The notes: generated by a model from the sequence alone, not told the origin. DNA of 64,000 bases from Planctomycetota bacterium (GCA_014584345.1 JACTNB010000013.1:248001-312000), one strand, 5' to 3'. Counted from the first letter of the stretch, positions 1 to 8,183 are shown. Translations and numbers: made by a program.

Positions 1-70
1 CATGTTGTGTTTCCTACAAGTTTCTGAAAACTGCCAGGAAACTTGAAACCGCATTGCCCGGACGTCAGTA

Positions 71-82
71 TAACGATCGTTA
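71..82. promoter_or_regulatory. Candidate TetR-type operator (12-bp perfect palindrome)
   Basis: TAACGATCGTTA is a perfect inverted repeat 49 bp upstream of the start of the first gene. A short AT-rich palindrome of this kind is typical of TetR-family operators. A TetR-family gene is the second gene of the operon that begins just downstream, so autoregulation is a natural inference. No convincing -35/-10 pair with standard spacing could be assigned around it, so the exact promoter is not called. Confidence 0.5.
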
Positions 83-130
83 GGTTATTGTTCTACATGA
101 GACTTTACACGTGGCCAGCTGGAGAATTTC

Positions 131-1996
131 ATGCGACGGATCAGTTTGCTCCTGGTGCTTCTCACGACTTTTGCATTCGGTGATTTCGTCAATGCGGACG
201 AGGGTGAGACTTCTCGGATTCAGATTTCATTCGATCTCACGGACCTGAATGGTCGGCTCCATACTCTGAGTCAGAATGATCAGCGTCGCCACCGGGTCTT
301 CATATTTCTTTCGACCTTCTGTCCGATCTCGAGTTCCTACACCCAGGAATTGAATCGCCTTTCCAAAGACCTGCCCGACAACATCCAGTTGTTCGGAGTT
401 GTCTCCGCGACCGATGTCACGCGTGCAGAGGCTGTCGAGTACTTTACTTCCTACAAAACCGTATTTCCGATCCTGTTCGATGCCTCGGGGATGCTGGCTG
501 AAGTCCTGGAACCGACTCATGTGCCTGAGGCATTCGTTTTGGATGCCACTGGTAAGCTTGCCTATCGTGGCGCGATCGACAACGCGTACGAATCGATTGG
601 CCGGCGTCGACTCAACGCCGAGAACAAATTTCTTCGTGACGCGATTTCCGCTTTGGCCGAGGGCAAGGCAATCAACCCTGCCTATGTGAAACCTGTGGGC
701 TGCTTTTTCCCTAAACGGGCGGAGGCATCCGCCTCCGCAGAAATCACCTTCACGCGTGACGTGGCTCCGATCATTCAAACTCGCTGCCAGAACTGTCACC
801 GAGATGGCCAGGTGGCTCCATTTTCCCTGACCAACTACAAGGAGGTCGTGCGGCATTCCGAAATGCTCGTTGAAGTCACTCAACGACGCATCATGCCACC
901 CTGGATGCCGAAGCCAGGTGCTCAGCCAAAGTTTGTGGGAGAACGCTGGCTGACCGATCATGAGCTGATCATTCTCAAATCATGGGTTGAGGCAGGCTGT
1001 CCTGAAGGGGACACGGCAAATCTTCCCCCTGCTCCAAAGTTTGCCGAGGGCTGGCTGCTTGGCAAGCCCGATCTGGTGGTCAAGATGCAGGAACCATTTT
1101 CCGTTCCGGCGGACGGCCCGGACCTGCTTCAGAATTTTGTCATACCGATCGACATCGACTCTGACAAGATGGTGGCTGCGATTGAGTTTCATGCGGGGAA
1201 CCGTCGCGTTGTCCATCACGCGGTGTTGTTTCTGGATGACAAAGGCCAAGCTCGCAAACTCGATGCAGAAACTCCAGAACCCGGTTACAGCAACTTCGGT
1301 GGCGCAGGATTTCTTCCCAGTGGGGCTCTGGGAGGTTGGTCGGTCGGTAACACTCCACGTCGATTGCCGAACAGCATGGGGCGGTATCTCAAGCAGGGAA
1401 GCGACCTGGTGGTTCAGGTGCACTATCACCCCTCAGGTAAGGAAGAATCCGATCAGTCTGAAATCGGTATTTACTTCGTCGACCAACCGGTTGAAGAACT
1501 CCTTCAGGAACGTGGCAAGCTGGTTGGCAGTTTCTGGATGGCGAATTATCAAATGGACATTCCGCCGGGAGAGGCCGACTACCGTCGCTCAACGACCTAC
1601 ACGCTGCCCAAAGAGATCACCCTGGTGGGAATTGTGCCGCACATGCACTTGCTGGGAAAGTCAATGCGCGTGACAGCCACATTCCCTGCTGGTGACACCA
1701 AAACTCTCGTCGATGTCCCGGACTGGAACTACAACTGGCAGGACGAGTATTACTACGAACGCCCCTTCAAACTTCCGGCTGGCACGAAACTCCAGGTGGA
1801 GGCCGTTTTCGACAACTCGGAAGACAATCCTTCCAATCCGTCGTCTCCGCCGAAGCGTGTGACTTGGGGGGATGAAACGCTGGACGAAATGTTGTTCTGT
1901 TTCTTTCTCGCCACTTCCGATAAGACCGAAGACCTGATCCATGTCGTTCTGGATAATCTCGGGCACGATCTGAAGCAGCCTCGGAGCGAACGATGA
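131..1996 (+). CDS. Secreted redoxin / CxxCH / copper-monooxygenase-like fusion protein
   Basis: 621 aa. A signal peptide covers residues 1-22. A thioredoxin/AhpC-like redoxin domain follows (about 30-195) with a single FCPIS-type cysteine at residue 64. A CQNCH segment (Cys219, Cys222, His223) inside a DVAPIIQxRCQNCH context is typical of planctomycete cytochrome-like domains. The C-terminal half resembles the type II copper ascorbate-dependent monooxygenase fold, with candidate copper-ligand histidines in VVHHAV (about 361), QVHYHP (about 428) and PHMHLLGKSM (about 502). The start has GGAG about 9 bases upstream. The stop overlaps the next start (ATGA), so the two genes are co-transcribed. 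The domain order matches a known planctomycete architecture. The substrate is unknown; haem binding and copper binding are inferred from motifs only. Confidence 0.85.
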   Translation: MRRISLLLVLLTTFAFGDFVNADEGETSRIQISFDLTDLNGRLHTLSQNDQRRHRVFIFLSTFCPISSSYTQELNRLSKDLPDNIQLFGVVSATDVTRAEAVEYFTSYKTVFPILFDASGMLAEVLEPTHVPEAFVLDATGKLAYRGAIDNAYESIGRRRLNAENKFLRDAISALAEGKAINPAYVKPVGCFFPKRAEASASAEITFTRDVAPIIQTRCQNCHRDGQVAPFSLTNYKEVVRHSEMLVEVTQRRIMPPWMPKPGAQPKFVGERWLTDHELIILKSWVEAGCPEGDTANLPPAPKFAEGWLLGKPDLVVKMQEPFSVPADGPDLLQNFVIPIDIDSDKMVAAIEFHAGNRRVVHHAVLFLDDKGQARKLDAETPEPGYSNFGGAGFLPSGALGGWSVGNTPRRLPNSMGRYLKQGSDLVVQVHYHPSGKEESDQSEIGIYFVDQPVEELLQERGKLVGSFWMANYQMDIPPGEADYRRSTTYTLPKEITLVGIVPHMHLLGKSMRVTATFPAGDTKTLVDVPDWNYNWQDEYYYERPFKLPAGTKLQVEAVFDNSEDNPSNPSSPPKRVTWGDETLDEMLFCFFLATSDKTEDLIHVVLDNLGHDLKQPRSER

Positions 1997-2631
1997 CCGC
2001 TCCGAAGAACCTCAAACGTAAACAGAGACCCAAGACCGATGCCTCTCGCAGCAGTGAAATGCGAGATCATGTGCTGGATTGTGCGTTGACGATTTTTGCT
2101 GAAAAAGGTTACGCGGCAACCAGCGTACGCGACATTATCCATGCCGCGGGAGTCACGCAGCCGACGCTGTATTACTACTTCGAGGGCAAATTGGGACTAT
2201 TTCTGGAACTCTTGACCGTCAAATACGAAGCCTCATTGCGCGAACTGCAAAGCAGCATCTCTGAGGTGCAAGGATGTCGGGAACAGCTGCATTCCATCAT
2301 GCTGCAATCATTCTCTTACTGCTCGGCAGACGTGCGCGTTCCCCGGCTGATGTTTCAGACGGCCTACGGCCCAGACATCCCCGGCGTCACGGAACAACTC
2401 GAACGACTAGGCAGCGAGCGGTTCGATCTTGTGAAATCCGTGATTGCACAGGGCATCGCCGCAGGCGAATTGCCCCAGAGTTCCGTTGATGGGCTGACAC
2501 TCGCATTTTGCTGCCTGATGGACCAGCACATCAACGTCCTCTCCCGACTCAATGATTCGCCATCCAAGCTGACGCCCCAACTGGCGGACTGGCTCGTCGA
2601 CCTGTTCTTCCAAGGAGCACTGGCAGCTTGA
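1993..2631 (+). CDS. TetR/AcrR-family transcriptional regulator
   Basis: 212 aa. The N-terminal TetR helix-turn-helix spans about residues 25-72, with the family pattern ALTIFAEKGYAATSVRDI followed by AGVTQPTLYYYF. The C-terminal ligand domain is about residues 85-205. The first residues are lysine/arginine rich. Its ATG overlaps the stop of the upstream redox fusion gene by four bases, so translation is probably coupled. The palindrome at 71-82 upstream of the operon is the obvious candidate binding site. The inducer cannot be predicted. Confidence 0.92.
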   Translation: MTAPKNLKRKQRPKTDASRSSEMRDHVLDCALTIFAEKGYAATSVRDIIHAAGVTQPTLYYYFEGKLGLFLELLTVKYEASLRELQSSISEVQGCREQLHSIMLQSFSYCSADVRVPRLMFQTAYGPDIPGVTEQLERLGSERFDLVKSVIAQGIAAGELPQSSVDGLTLAFCCLMDQHINVLSRLNDSPSKLTPQLADWLVDLFFQGALAA

Positions 2632-2639
2632 GAAGCCGA

Positions 2640-2828
2640 GTTCAAACCGCTCTGCCGAGATAAAACACGCAGCCGTAGCTGTCCCGTGTTTCTTCCAGAG
2701 ATCGACTTCCGTTTGCTGCATGTCCATTATCGCGAGAGCGACATCGTTCTCGGCATGCTGTTCCCAAAAGTTGGCAATCCGTTGTTCCACCAGCCCGTAG
2801 AAGATCTGCCAGTCTTCGGTAGCAGGGT
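2640..2828 (-). pseudogene. Fragment of an unrecognised protein (island edge)
   Basis: The minus strand reads as protein-like sequence with no stop for about 60 codons, containing DWQIFYGLVEQRIANFW and later MDMQQTEVDLWKKHG. There is no convincing start, and the frame runs into unrelated sequence on both sides: the TetR gene on one and the DUF3987-like fragment on the other. I read it as a broken piece of an accessory gene at the left edge of the island. No function is assigned. It could also be a chance open frame. Confidence 0.35.
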
Positions 2829-2831
2829 GAA

Positions 2832-3205
2832 ATGGTCGATGATCTCGAATCCTGGCTGTTGAATCAGGAACGGGAGCAATCTGTCGATACAGACGTCGAC
2901 ATCTCCGCGCTGCTTGGTCAGGCCAAGGGCAAAGTGCCGACGGTACGCGCAACGGAACGAGAACCGCCAACCGACAACGCGGATGATCCTGGTTCCATCC
3001 CGACAGAATTGCTGCGCGTGCCGGGATTCATCTCGGAAGTGATGGACTTCACACTGGAGACAGCTCCCTATCCGAATCAGCCACTCACGTTCTGCGGTGC
3101 GCTCGCGCTGCTGGCATCCCTCGGCGGTCGCAAGGTCCGTGACCAGGCAGACAATCGAACCAACCTGTACCTGCTCAGCCTGGCACATTCGGCAGCAGGC
3201 AGCGT
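2832..3205 (+). pseudogene. Truncated DUF3987-like phage/plasmid protein
   Basis: About 125 residues of the frame look like the N-terminal part of a DUF3987-type protein. Such proteins are primase/helicase-associated and common in planctomycete prophages and integrative elements. The telling stretch is GFISEVMDFTLETAPYPNQP followed by FCGALALLASLGGRKVRD and LYLLSLAHSAAG. Right after the AHSAAG segment, where the Walker-type region would continue, the sequence changes to low-complexity text and terminates. The gene is therefore cut at its 3' side, probably by a deletion joining it to the next fragment. Confidence 0.6.
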
Positions 3206-3424
3206 CCGACCTCACAAAATCCCAGCCGTTGGTCCCGCTGGACGCAGCGGCTCGCCAGCGCCGGGCTGGTTCGCCGACTGACCGAACCGAATCGCGATCG
3301 GGTTCGACAGGTCGCCATCACCAAGCGCGGGATCGCCTGGATTCACGAGCACTGCGGCAGCGGCTCGATCGACGACCTGAACCTGACCTGGGCTGACGCC
3401 CTACTCTTTGATCGCCATTCCTGA
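3206..3424 (+). pseudogene. C-terminal fragment of a small winged-helix-like protein
   Basis: In a different frame from the preceding fragment, the sequence reads RWTQRLASAGLVRRLTEPN, then RVRQVAITKRGIAWIHEHCG, ending at TGA 3422-3424. This resembles the end of a small winged-helix protein: a helix, a beta-wing, and ITKRG as in many such regulators. No start is present, because the 5' part was lost in the same deletion that truncated the DUF3987-like gene. The call rests on pattern only. Confidence 0.4.
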
Positions 3425-3453
3425 TCCATCCATCTCTCCCACCTGGAGCCAAC

Positions 3454-4476
3454 ATGACAACCACGATGCAAGTTGAAACCTGGCCGATCGATAGCCTGAT
3501 CCCCTACGACAAGAACCCTCGTCTCAATGACGATGCGGTTGAGGCCGTTGCCCGGTCGTTTCAGGAGTTCGGATTCCGGCAGCCGATCGTCGTCGACGAA
3601 TCAGGCGTGATCATCATCGGCCACACCCGGTTGAAGGCCGCCAGGAAACTCGGCCTCACCGAAGTGCCGGTGCATGTCGCTCGCGGTCTATCCCCGGAGA
3701 AGATCAAGGCGCTCCCCATCGCCGACAACAAGACCGCCGAGATCGCCGAGTGGAACCTGGAACTGCTGCCGATCGAACTCTCCGAACTGCAGGGGATGGA
3801 CTTCGCCCTCGGGCTGCTGGGATTCGATCAGGATGAACTCGCCAAGCTGCTCGATCCCGGCGTGCAGGAAGGACTGACCGATCCGGACGAGATTCCCGCA
3901 CCACCGGACGAGGCGATCACCAAGCCGGGAGACCTGTGGATTCTCGGTGAGCATCGTCTGCTCTGCGGCGACAGCAGCAAACCGGCGGACCTCGAACGGC
4001 TACTGGATGGTCAACCGATCCATCTTTGCAATACCGACCCGCCGTACAACGTGAAGGTCGAGCCTCGCTCGAACAACGCCATCGCCGCCGGCCTTTCGTC
4101 GTTCCAGGGTACCACACACCATCAGTCGATGGATGTTGCTCGGCATCCGGAGAAGTCGAAGCCAACGCAGAAGAAGCTCCGGGCCAAGGACCGCCCGCTG
4201 GCCAATGACTTCGTTTCCGATGAGGAGTTCGACCGGCTGTTGGACGCCTGGTTCGGCAACATTGCCCGCGTGCTGGTGCCGGGTCGCGGGTTCTACATCT
4301 GGGGCGGCTACGCCAACTGCGCGAACTACCCGCCGTTCCTGAAGAAGCATAGTCTGTACTTCTCCCAGGCCCTTATCTGGGACAAGCAGCATCCAGTACT
4401 CACGCGAAAGGACAGGATGGGTAGCCGTGTGGAACGGGTGTCCTTCGCGTGGGAGCGCGGGAAGGTGACCGGATGA
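3454..4476 (+). pseudogene. ParB-domain DNA methyltransferase, C-terminally truncated
   Basis: 340 aa remain. Residues 1-100 form a ParB N-terminal-like domain (IDSLIPYDKNPR near the start, then GHTRLKAARKLG at about 55-66). A methyltransferase domain starts near residue 165 (GDLWILGEHRLLCGDSS), with the catalytic motif DPPYN at about 195-199. In this permuted (beta-class-like) order the AdoMet-binding FxGSG motif should come at the C-terminus. After IWDKQHPVLTRKD (about 4410) the sequence departs from the family and stops soon after, so that motif is missing. Homologues are normally about 420-480 aa. GGAG in the leader supports the start. It was probably a phage-type orphan methylase and is likely inactive now. 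Confidence 0.8.
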
Positions 4477-4491
4477 GACAACCCAAGGTGT

Positions 4492-4887
4492 TCAGGTCAC
4501 GTTGTCGTCTGACTCTTCGATTTGAGCACCAAGAACTTCGCGGGCGTACTTTCGGTTTGCGGTGACCAGCTTAGCCAATGCTTCCTGTTTCGCAGCCTTG
4601 TACTGCTCAAATTGAGCCCGCGAGGATCGTTTCACCCATAGTCCTGCTTCGCTGTCGAAATCGGCGCCCTTCTTTACTGATCGGCGAAGCGCATCAAAAT
4701 GTGCGGGGTCGGGTGATTGAGTCCACAACTGTCCCTGCTGGTCATCGTTTCCGAAGTTCTCTGAAAACTGAATTGATGCCACGTCCGACGAATAATTCGT
4801 GACGAGCTTTGCGCCAATCCGATCCGACTCGGACTGGATTGCTTCTCGCATGGTTTCACAGAGGTAGAAACTGATCTGACGTCCCAT
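4492..4887 (-). CDS. Hypothetical protein, member of the immunity-type array
   Basis: 131 aa from the start MGRQISFYLCETM; an upstream TTG-type extension is possible but less likely. The protein is soluble and acidic, without a signal peptide. It contains a tryptophan/aromatic segment (GQLWTQSPDPAHFDALRR) and a lysine/alanine-rich helical C-terminus. I do not recognise a named family. It is the last of five same-strand small genes (4492-6993), the others being of immunity-cluster type. By context it may be another immunity protein; this is inference only. Confidence 0.6.
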   Translation of the reverse strand: MGRQISFYLCETMREAIQSESDRIGAKLVTNYSSDVASIQFSENFGNDDQQGQLWTQSPDPAHFDALRRSVKKGADFDSEAGLWVKRSSRAQFEQYKAAKQEALAKLVTANRKYAREVLGAQIEESDDNVT

Positions 4888-4948
4888 GTTGTCGAGTATA
4901 CATGGAGAAACGCCAGTGGTCACTCATTTCGCACGGTACGACGTGCGG

Positions 4949-5362
4949 TCACGCTTCAGATTGGCGACCGAGCACTTTGTCCCGGTAGGCGCGCCAGCCT
5001 TCGATGCCTTCGGTAGGGTTCTCCGAATTCTCAAGTAACTCTCCCGTACTGCAGTCGAGTGCGTTCCAGCCGTTTTCACGGCACATCGCGATGATCGGAG
5101 CGACGATTTCATTCGACGCACGAACGTGGAGCATCATACTTTCAGCCGGATCGTCCTTGCCGAGGTTGAATTCAATGGAGCCGAACGGTGAATCGAAGAT
5201 TCCCCAAGCCGCGTCCGACCAGTCGGTACCGGGAAAGAACCTTGTCACAAAGGCATGAACATCGGTCGTTGAACCAAGCGGAAGCGGGGTCGCATCATCG
5301 GGAATCTCTTCGACCGAACCGTACGATTGGCCGAACTTCATGATCGTTACATCCCAACTCAT
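4949..5362 (-). CDS. Conserved small protein of a type seen in toxin-immunity clusters
   Basis: 137 aa, beginning MSWDVTIMKFG. The conserved-looking core is FFPGTDWSDAAWGIFDSP followed by SIEFNLGKDDPAESMMLHVR and, near the end, NGWNALDCSTGELL. From memory this is a widespread family of small soluble proteins found among immunity genes, but I know of no established name or activity. It lies between two other small minus-strand genes with short gaps (61 and 56 bp), which is consistent with one operon. There are no membrane segments. Confidence 0.7.
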   Translation of the reverse strand: MSWDVTIMKFGQSYGSVEEIPDDATPLPLGSTTDVHAFVTRFFPGTDWSDAAWGIFDSPFGSIEFNLGKDDPAESMMLHVRASNEIVAPIIAMCRENGWNALDCSTGELLENSENPTEGIEGWRAYRDKVLGRQSEA

Positions 5363-5418
5363 GGCGACCTCCTTCAGGTGCTACGCGTTTCGCCGGCCGA
5401 TTGGGCCAGTCGCTGTTG

Positions 5419-5940
5419 TCAAATACTCTCTTCGCCCCGTGTCTCGACACATTTGATCACCCAGCTTTCGAAGGTTCTCCACGAGTTGATTTCATCCGAA
5501 ACGGCGACGTATTCCTCGAACGGGTATTCATGGCAAAACACATCGAAGTTCTGCTCAACTGGACGACTCATCAGAAAACCCATGAAATCGCCCATGAGCC
5601 GGTGTTCGCCGACGAAGCAGATTCGATGGGTGTTGCCGTCTTCATCGGTATATGACGCTCCCTGCGAAACCTGGAGGACTTCACTCGGTGTATAGAATCG
5701 CGGGCCACCACCATGTGGGGACCAGGAAAACAGCGAACATGCTCCGACCGTTGCCATGAACCGACGGTAGCTGTGTGGAAATGAGAAACCGAGTTTGGTC
5801 TCGACTTCAGCAAGCTCGTCATCGCCATGCAACGAGCGTGATTCGAAGACGGCTTGTCGCTCTGGCAACAGTGGAATCGGATTCCTTCTGCTTTCGTCAC
5901 ACCATTCTTTGAGTTGAGCCAATGCTTCTTCGAGATTCAC
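5419..5940 (-). CDS. SMI1/KNR4 (SUKH) family protein
   Basis: 173 aa. The SUKH fold signature is clear: ELAEVETKLGFSFPHSYRRF (about residues 42-61), followed by aromatic/glycine turns and a late segment on FVGEHRLMGDFMGFLM. SUKH proteins are typical immunity proteins against nuclease and deaminase toxins of contact-dependent systems, though they also occur alone. It is the middle gene of the five-gene minus-strand array. No toxin gene is adjacent. Confidence 0.85.
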   Translation of the reverse strand: MNLEEALAQLKEWCDESRRNPIPLLPERQAVFESRSLHGDDELAEVETKLGFSFPHSYRRFMATVGACSLFSWSPHGGGPRFYTPSEVLQVSQGASYTDEDGNTHRICFVGEHRLMGDFMGFLMSRPVEQNFDVFCHEYPFEEYVAVSDEINSWRTFESWVIKCVETRGEESI

Positions 5941-5978
5941 GGATCGATTCCATCCTTTAATGATTTCACTGCTACTGA

Positions 5979-6470
5979 TTAGGACTTCGGTAGATCGGAA
6001 AAGTCATCCGCCACCAATTCAATTTCCGCCGTTTCATGATCCCACCAGTATACCGCGTGCTGGAGATTCTCAGGATGATCCTGCATCGGCAGGAGAATCA
6101 ACAAGTCGCCACCGCCGTTCGCACCAATGGCGACAGACTCGGATGGAAACCCATACCAGTCCTTCCTTGCAGTAGCAGTTTCACGATCAATGCTTCCACA
6201 GGTGCGTTGGATGCGTTTTCGATCTGACGCATCGAGAAACGGAAACAACTCGAACGTGTCGATTGGCGTTCTGACCGAACCGCCATTCATCTTTGCCATC
6301 GCCGTAACAAATGACGCCGGAAATCGTACGCCGAGCTTCTTTTCGGTCTCGGTGATCCATTTTGTTTCGACGGGGAATGGCATCGGATTGGCAACCTTCG
6401 TTCCGGATGAGCCACACAGGTTGGGGTGAACACGCAGATGGCCGCGTCGGCGGCTTCGCCAGTCATCCAT
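5979..6470 (-). CDS. SMI1/KNR4 (SUKH) family protein
   Basis: 163 aa with the start at 6470 (MDDWRSRRRG). A SUKH-type core is visible: ETKWITETEKKLGVRFPASF near residues 35-54, then GNxGGD-like ANGGGDLLILLP and an acidic C-terminus. The chosen ATG overlaps the stop of the upstream CbrC-like gene (ATGGATGA), which decides the start and suggests translational coupling. A later start (MPFPVETKW, 6383) would keep the whole fold. It is a second SUKH paralogue in the same array, but clearly diverged from the one at 5419. Confidence 0.8.
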   Translation of the reverse strand: MDDWRSRRRGHLRVHPNLCGSSGTKVANPMPFPVETKWITETEKKLGVRFPASFVTAMAKMNGGSVRTPIDTFELFPFLDASDRKRIQRTCGSIDRETATARKDWYGFPSESVAIGANGGGDLLILLPMQDHPENLQHAVYWWDHETAEIELVADDFSDLPKS

Positions 6471-6993
6471 AGTCCATTCCGAACCGGTTGATACCGCAAT
6501 GTAAGCATCTGAAGTGGTAGATGGCCGGTTCACCACCTGGCTGATAGTGATCCGCCAGTTCTCTGAACCATGCCTCGTCAACTCCGTGGTCTGCGAACAA
6601 TGGACGCATCTCATCGGGCGTCATGTTACGCACGGTCTCGGGTGTTGCGTCCCCGTGAAATGCGCAGGCGTCGTTGCAATGCGACAGCCAGACTTCTTGT
6701 TGCCACGAGATAAAACCGGGCGTTCGCTCGACCACTTCTTCAATGATGTGTTCGGGGATTCCTTCGTCAGAGAGTGTCGCGGAATCAGAAAACTCCACAT
6801 CGAATTTGTCGTGGGCCGACCCGTCAGCGATGCACCAAGGACATAGTTTTCCGCGCAGATCATGGCTTGAGTAGGCCGATGCGACATACATGTAGTAGAC
6901 GTGCTTCCCGCAGCATGCGCATATGCCGGACTCCTTCTTGATGGCTCCAGTCGCGAGCGGATCAGGATGATAGCGGAAGGTCGGAAGATCCAT
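6463..6993 (-). CDS. CbrC (UPF0167) family protein
   Basis: 176 aa. The family pattern is present: an N-terminal MDLPTFRYHPDPLATGAI, a CACCGK zinc-knuckle pair, a KLCPWCIADGSA pair, then a tryptophan/histidine-rich middle (FISWQQEVWLSHCNDACAF) and a terminal FRCLHCG. The E. coli member CbrC affects tolerance to colicin E2, and relatives occur in toxin-immunity clusters. The cysteine pairs imply metal binding (inferred). It is the first gene of the minus-strand immunity-like array and overlaps the next gene by eight bases. Confidence 0.85.
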   Translation of the reverse strand: MDLPTFRYHPDPLATGAIKKESGICACCGKHVYYMYVASAYSSHDLRGKLCPWCIADGSAHDKFDVEFSDSATLSDEGIPEHIIEEVVERTPGFISWQQEVWLSHCNDACAFHGDATPETVRNMTPDEMRPLFADHGVDEAWFRELADHYQPGGEPAIYHFRCLHCGINRFGMDYG

Positions 6994-7203
6994 GTTTGTA
7001 TTCTATTGCTGCATTGGTCGCATTTTGGGTTCTTGTGGTCGATACGAGAATCATTCGACCAAAACCTCACGCTGGCTGCAACTTCCGGCGTTTCTCAAAA
7101 AGTTTTCGGAATCGCCTTACGAATCCGGCATGTTGCCGTGAATAAGGAGATAGGGGGAGCTTGGTGCTGCCGCGGATGTTTCACCTCAATGGGAGAACTG
7201 TGA

Positions 7204-7719
7204 ATGGGAACGGGATTGACTTTCGACGAGTACGTGGACGTGAAATTGCGGCCATCAGCGCGGGCGGACCGGGCTTTCCATGAGGGAGCCGCGATGGAGC
7301 GGGACAAGATGTTCCCGATGACGACGGCTGCGGCCTCGACGCATCTCCGGTCGCGGGGATACGACTGTCGCGCATCGATGCTGGAACTGCTCGTCGAGAA
7401 CGGCACGATCCAGCTGGCGCAGCCCGACACCTGGACCCGCGAGGACGTGGATGCGGCTGCCGAGCGTTTTGAGGAACACGAGATGTTCGTGCCGTACGCC
7501 GCGATGTGCCAGACGCTCGGTTGCCGGTACGTCGACTTCCTGCGTCCACTCCGTGAGGCGGCGGAACGGGAAACTGCCAAGTGGGGCCGGGCCATCCCGG
7601 ACAGCGACCAGTATTTCGTGATGCACCGGGTTCCGCCTCGCAGCGACTCGGACTCCATCATCACGTTCACGCTGTGCGACGACATTCGGGAACGCCTCGA
7701 ACGCGGCGAGGTGGTCTGA
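7204..7719 (+). CDS. Hypothetical protein of the accessory island
   Basis: 171 aa, soluble. It starts MGTGLTFDEYVDVKLRPSA and contains a helical middle (STHLRSRGYDCRASMLELLV) and an acidic end (CDDIRERLERGEVV). The middle could be a small helix-turn-helix, but I cannot assign a family. The stop codon is immediately followed by the ATG of the next frame (TGAATG), so the two were cotranscribed. The coding composition (GC-rich third positions) is convincing. Confidence 0.65.
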   Translation: MGTGLTFDEYVDVKLRPSARADRAFHEGAAMERDKMFPMTTAAASTHLRSRGYDCRASMLELLVENGTIQLAQPDTWTREDVDAAAERFEEHEMFVPYAAMCQTLGCRYVDFLRPLREAAERETAKWGRAIPDSDQYFVMHRVPPRSDSDSIITFTLCDDIRERLERGEVV

Positions 7720-7821
7720 ATGAGTGACACCGAACCGTACGAACTCGAAATGACGCCCGACCGGCTGGACTTCGTTCGGCGGTTCACTCTTGGCGTTCTC
7801 CATGACGAACAGAGGCAAGTC
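7720..7821 (+). pseudogene. N-terminal stub of a hypothetical protein
   Basis: The frame begins MSDTEPYELEMTPDRLDFV directly after the preceding stop. It looks protein-like for about 33 residues, to about 7821. From there the plus frame is only the shadow of a convincing minus-strand gene (7832-8062). I therefore read it as the 5' end of a gene whose remainder was deleted, although the open frame formally continues to 8154. Confidence 0.45.
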
Positions 7822-7831
7822 ACGCCCCCTA

Positions 7832-8062
7832 CTAGGGTGCTCCTTTGGGACGACTGCCATCTTGACGATGCCGTTTCTCAACTATTGCGGCGAGGCCGAA
7901 GAGACCGCCGAAGCCGGACAGGCCGGACAAGCCAAATAATCGCTCGCATCCGGGAACGAACCCCAGACATCCGAGGAATCCCAGGAAGCCGAGAAATCCA
8001 AAGCGCCACAGTCTGGCAATTCGAACGAATTTGTTGGCCAATGCGGATTCGTACGTTGTCAT
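7832..8062 (-). CDS. Small membrane protein with GFLG repeats
   Basis: 76 aa from ATG 8062 (MTTYESALANKFVRIARLW). A purine-rich GGAG lies about 8-11 bases upstream. The body is two hydrophobic stretches built from tandem glycine/phenylalanine/leucine triplets: GFLGFLGFLGCLGF, then GLSGLSGFGGLFGL. They are followed by a short basic tail. The pattern suggests one or two membrane-embedded helices. The DNA repeat unit is about 9 bp, so length variation by slippage is possible. No function recognised. Confidence 0.6.
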   Translation of the reverse strand: MTTYESALANKFVRIARLWRFGFLGFLGFLGCLGFVPGCERLFGLSGLSGFGGLFGLAAIVEKRHRQDGSRPKGAP

Positions 8063-8183
8063 GTCCTGTCTCCGAATTTGAGCTGAAAGTTGCCGCCGTA
8101 CGACCGAGCACAGCAGCAACTGGTTCGGCCAGAAACCTCGAATGTCTCCTTTGACTTCGCCCCCTGGTCGAGCGGTCCTGCCG

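Noticed and set aside
227..961. A 244-codon minus-strand open frame inside the first gene
   Set aside because: It is antisense to the redoxin and CxxCH part of the fusion protein, which has strong motif support on the plus strand.
4492..6993. The five-gene array as a complete toxin-antitoxin or defence system
   Set aside because: No nuclease, protease or pore-forming toxin is encoded in the array. The recognised families are immunity-type only.
7832..8154. Plus-strand continuation of the frame beginning at 7720
   Set aside because: Beyond about 7821 it is opposite a better supported minus-strand membrane protein with a ribosome binding site and regular hydrophobic repeats.
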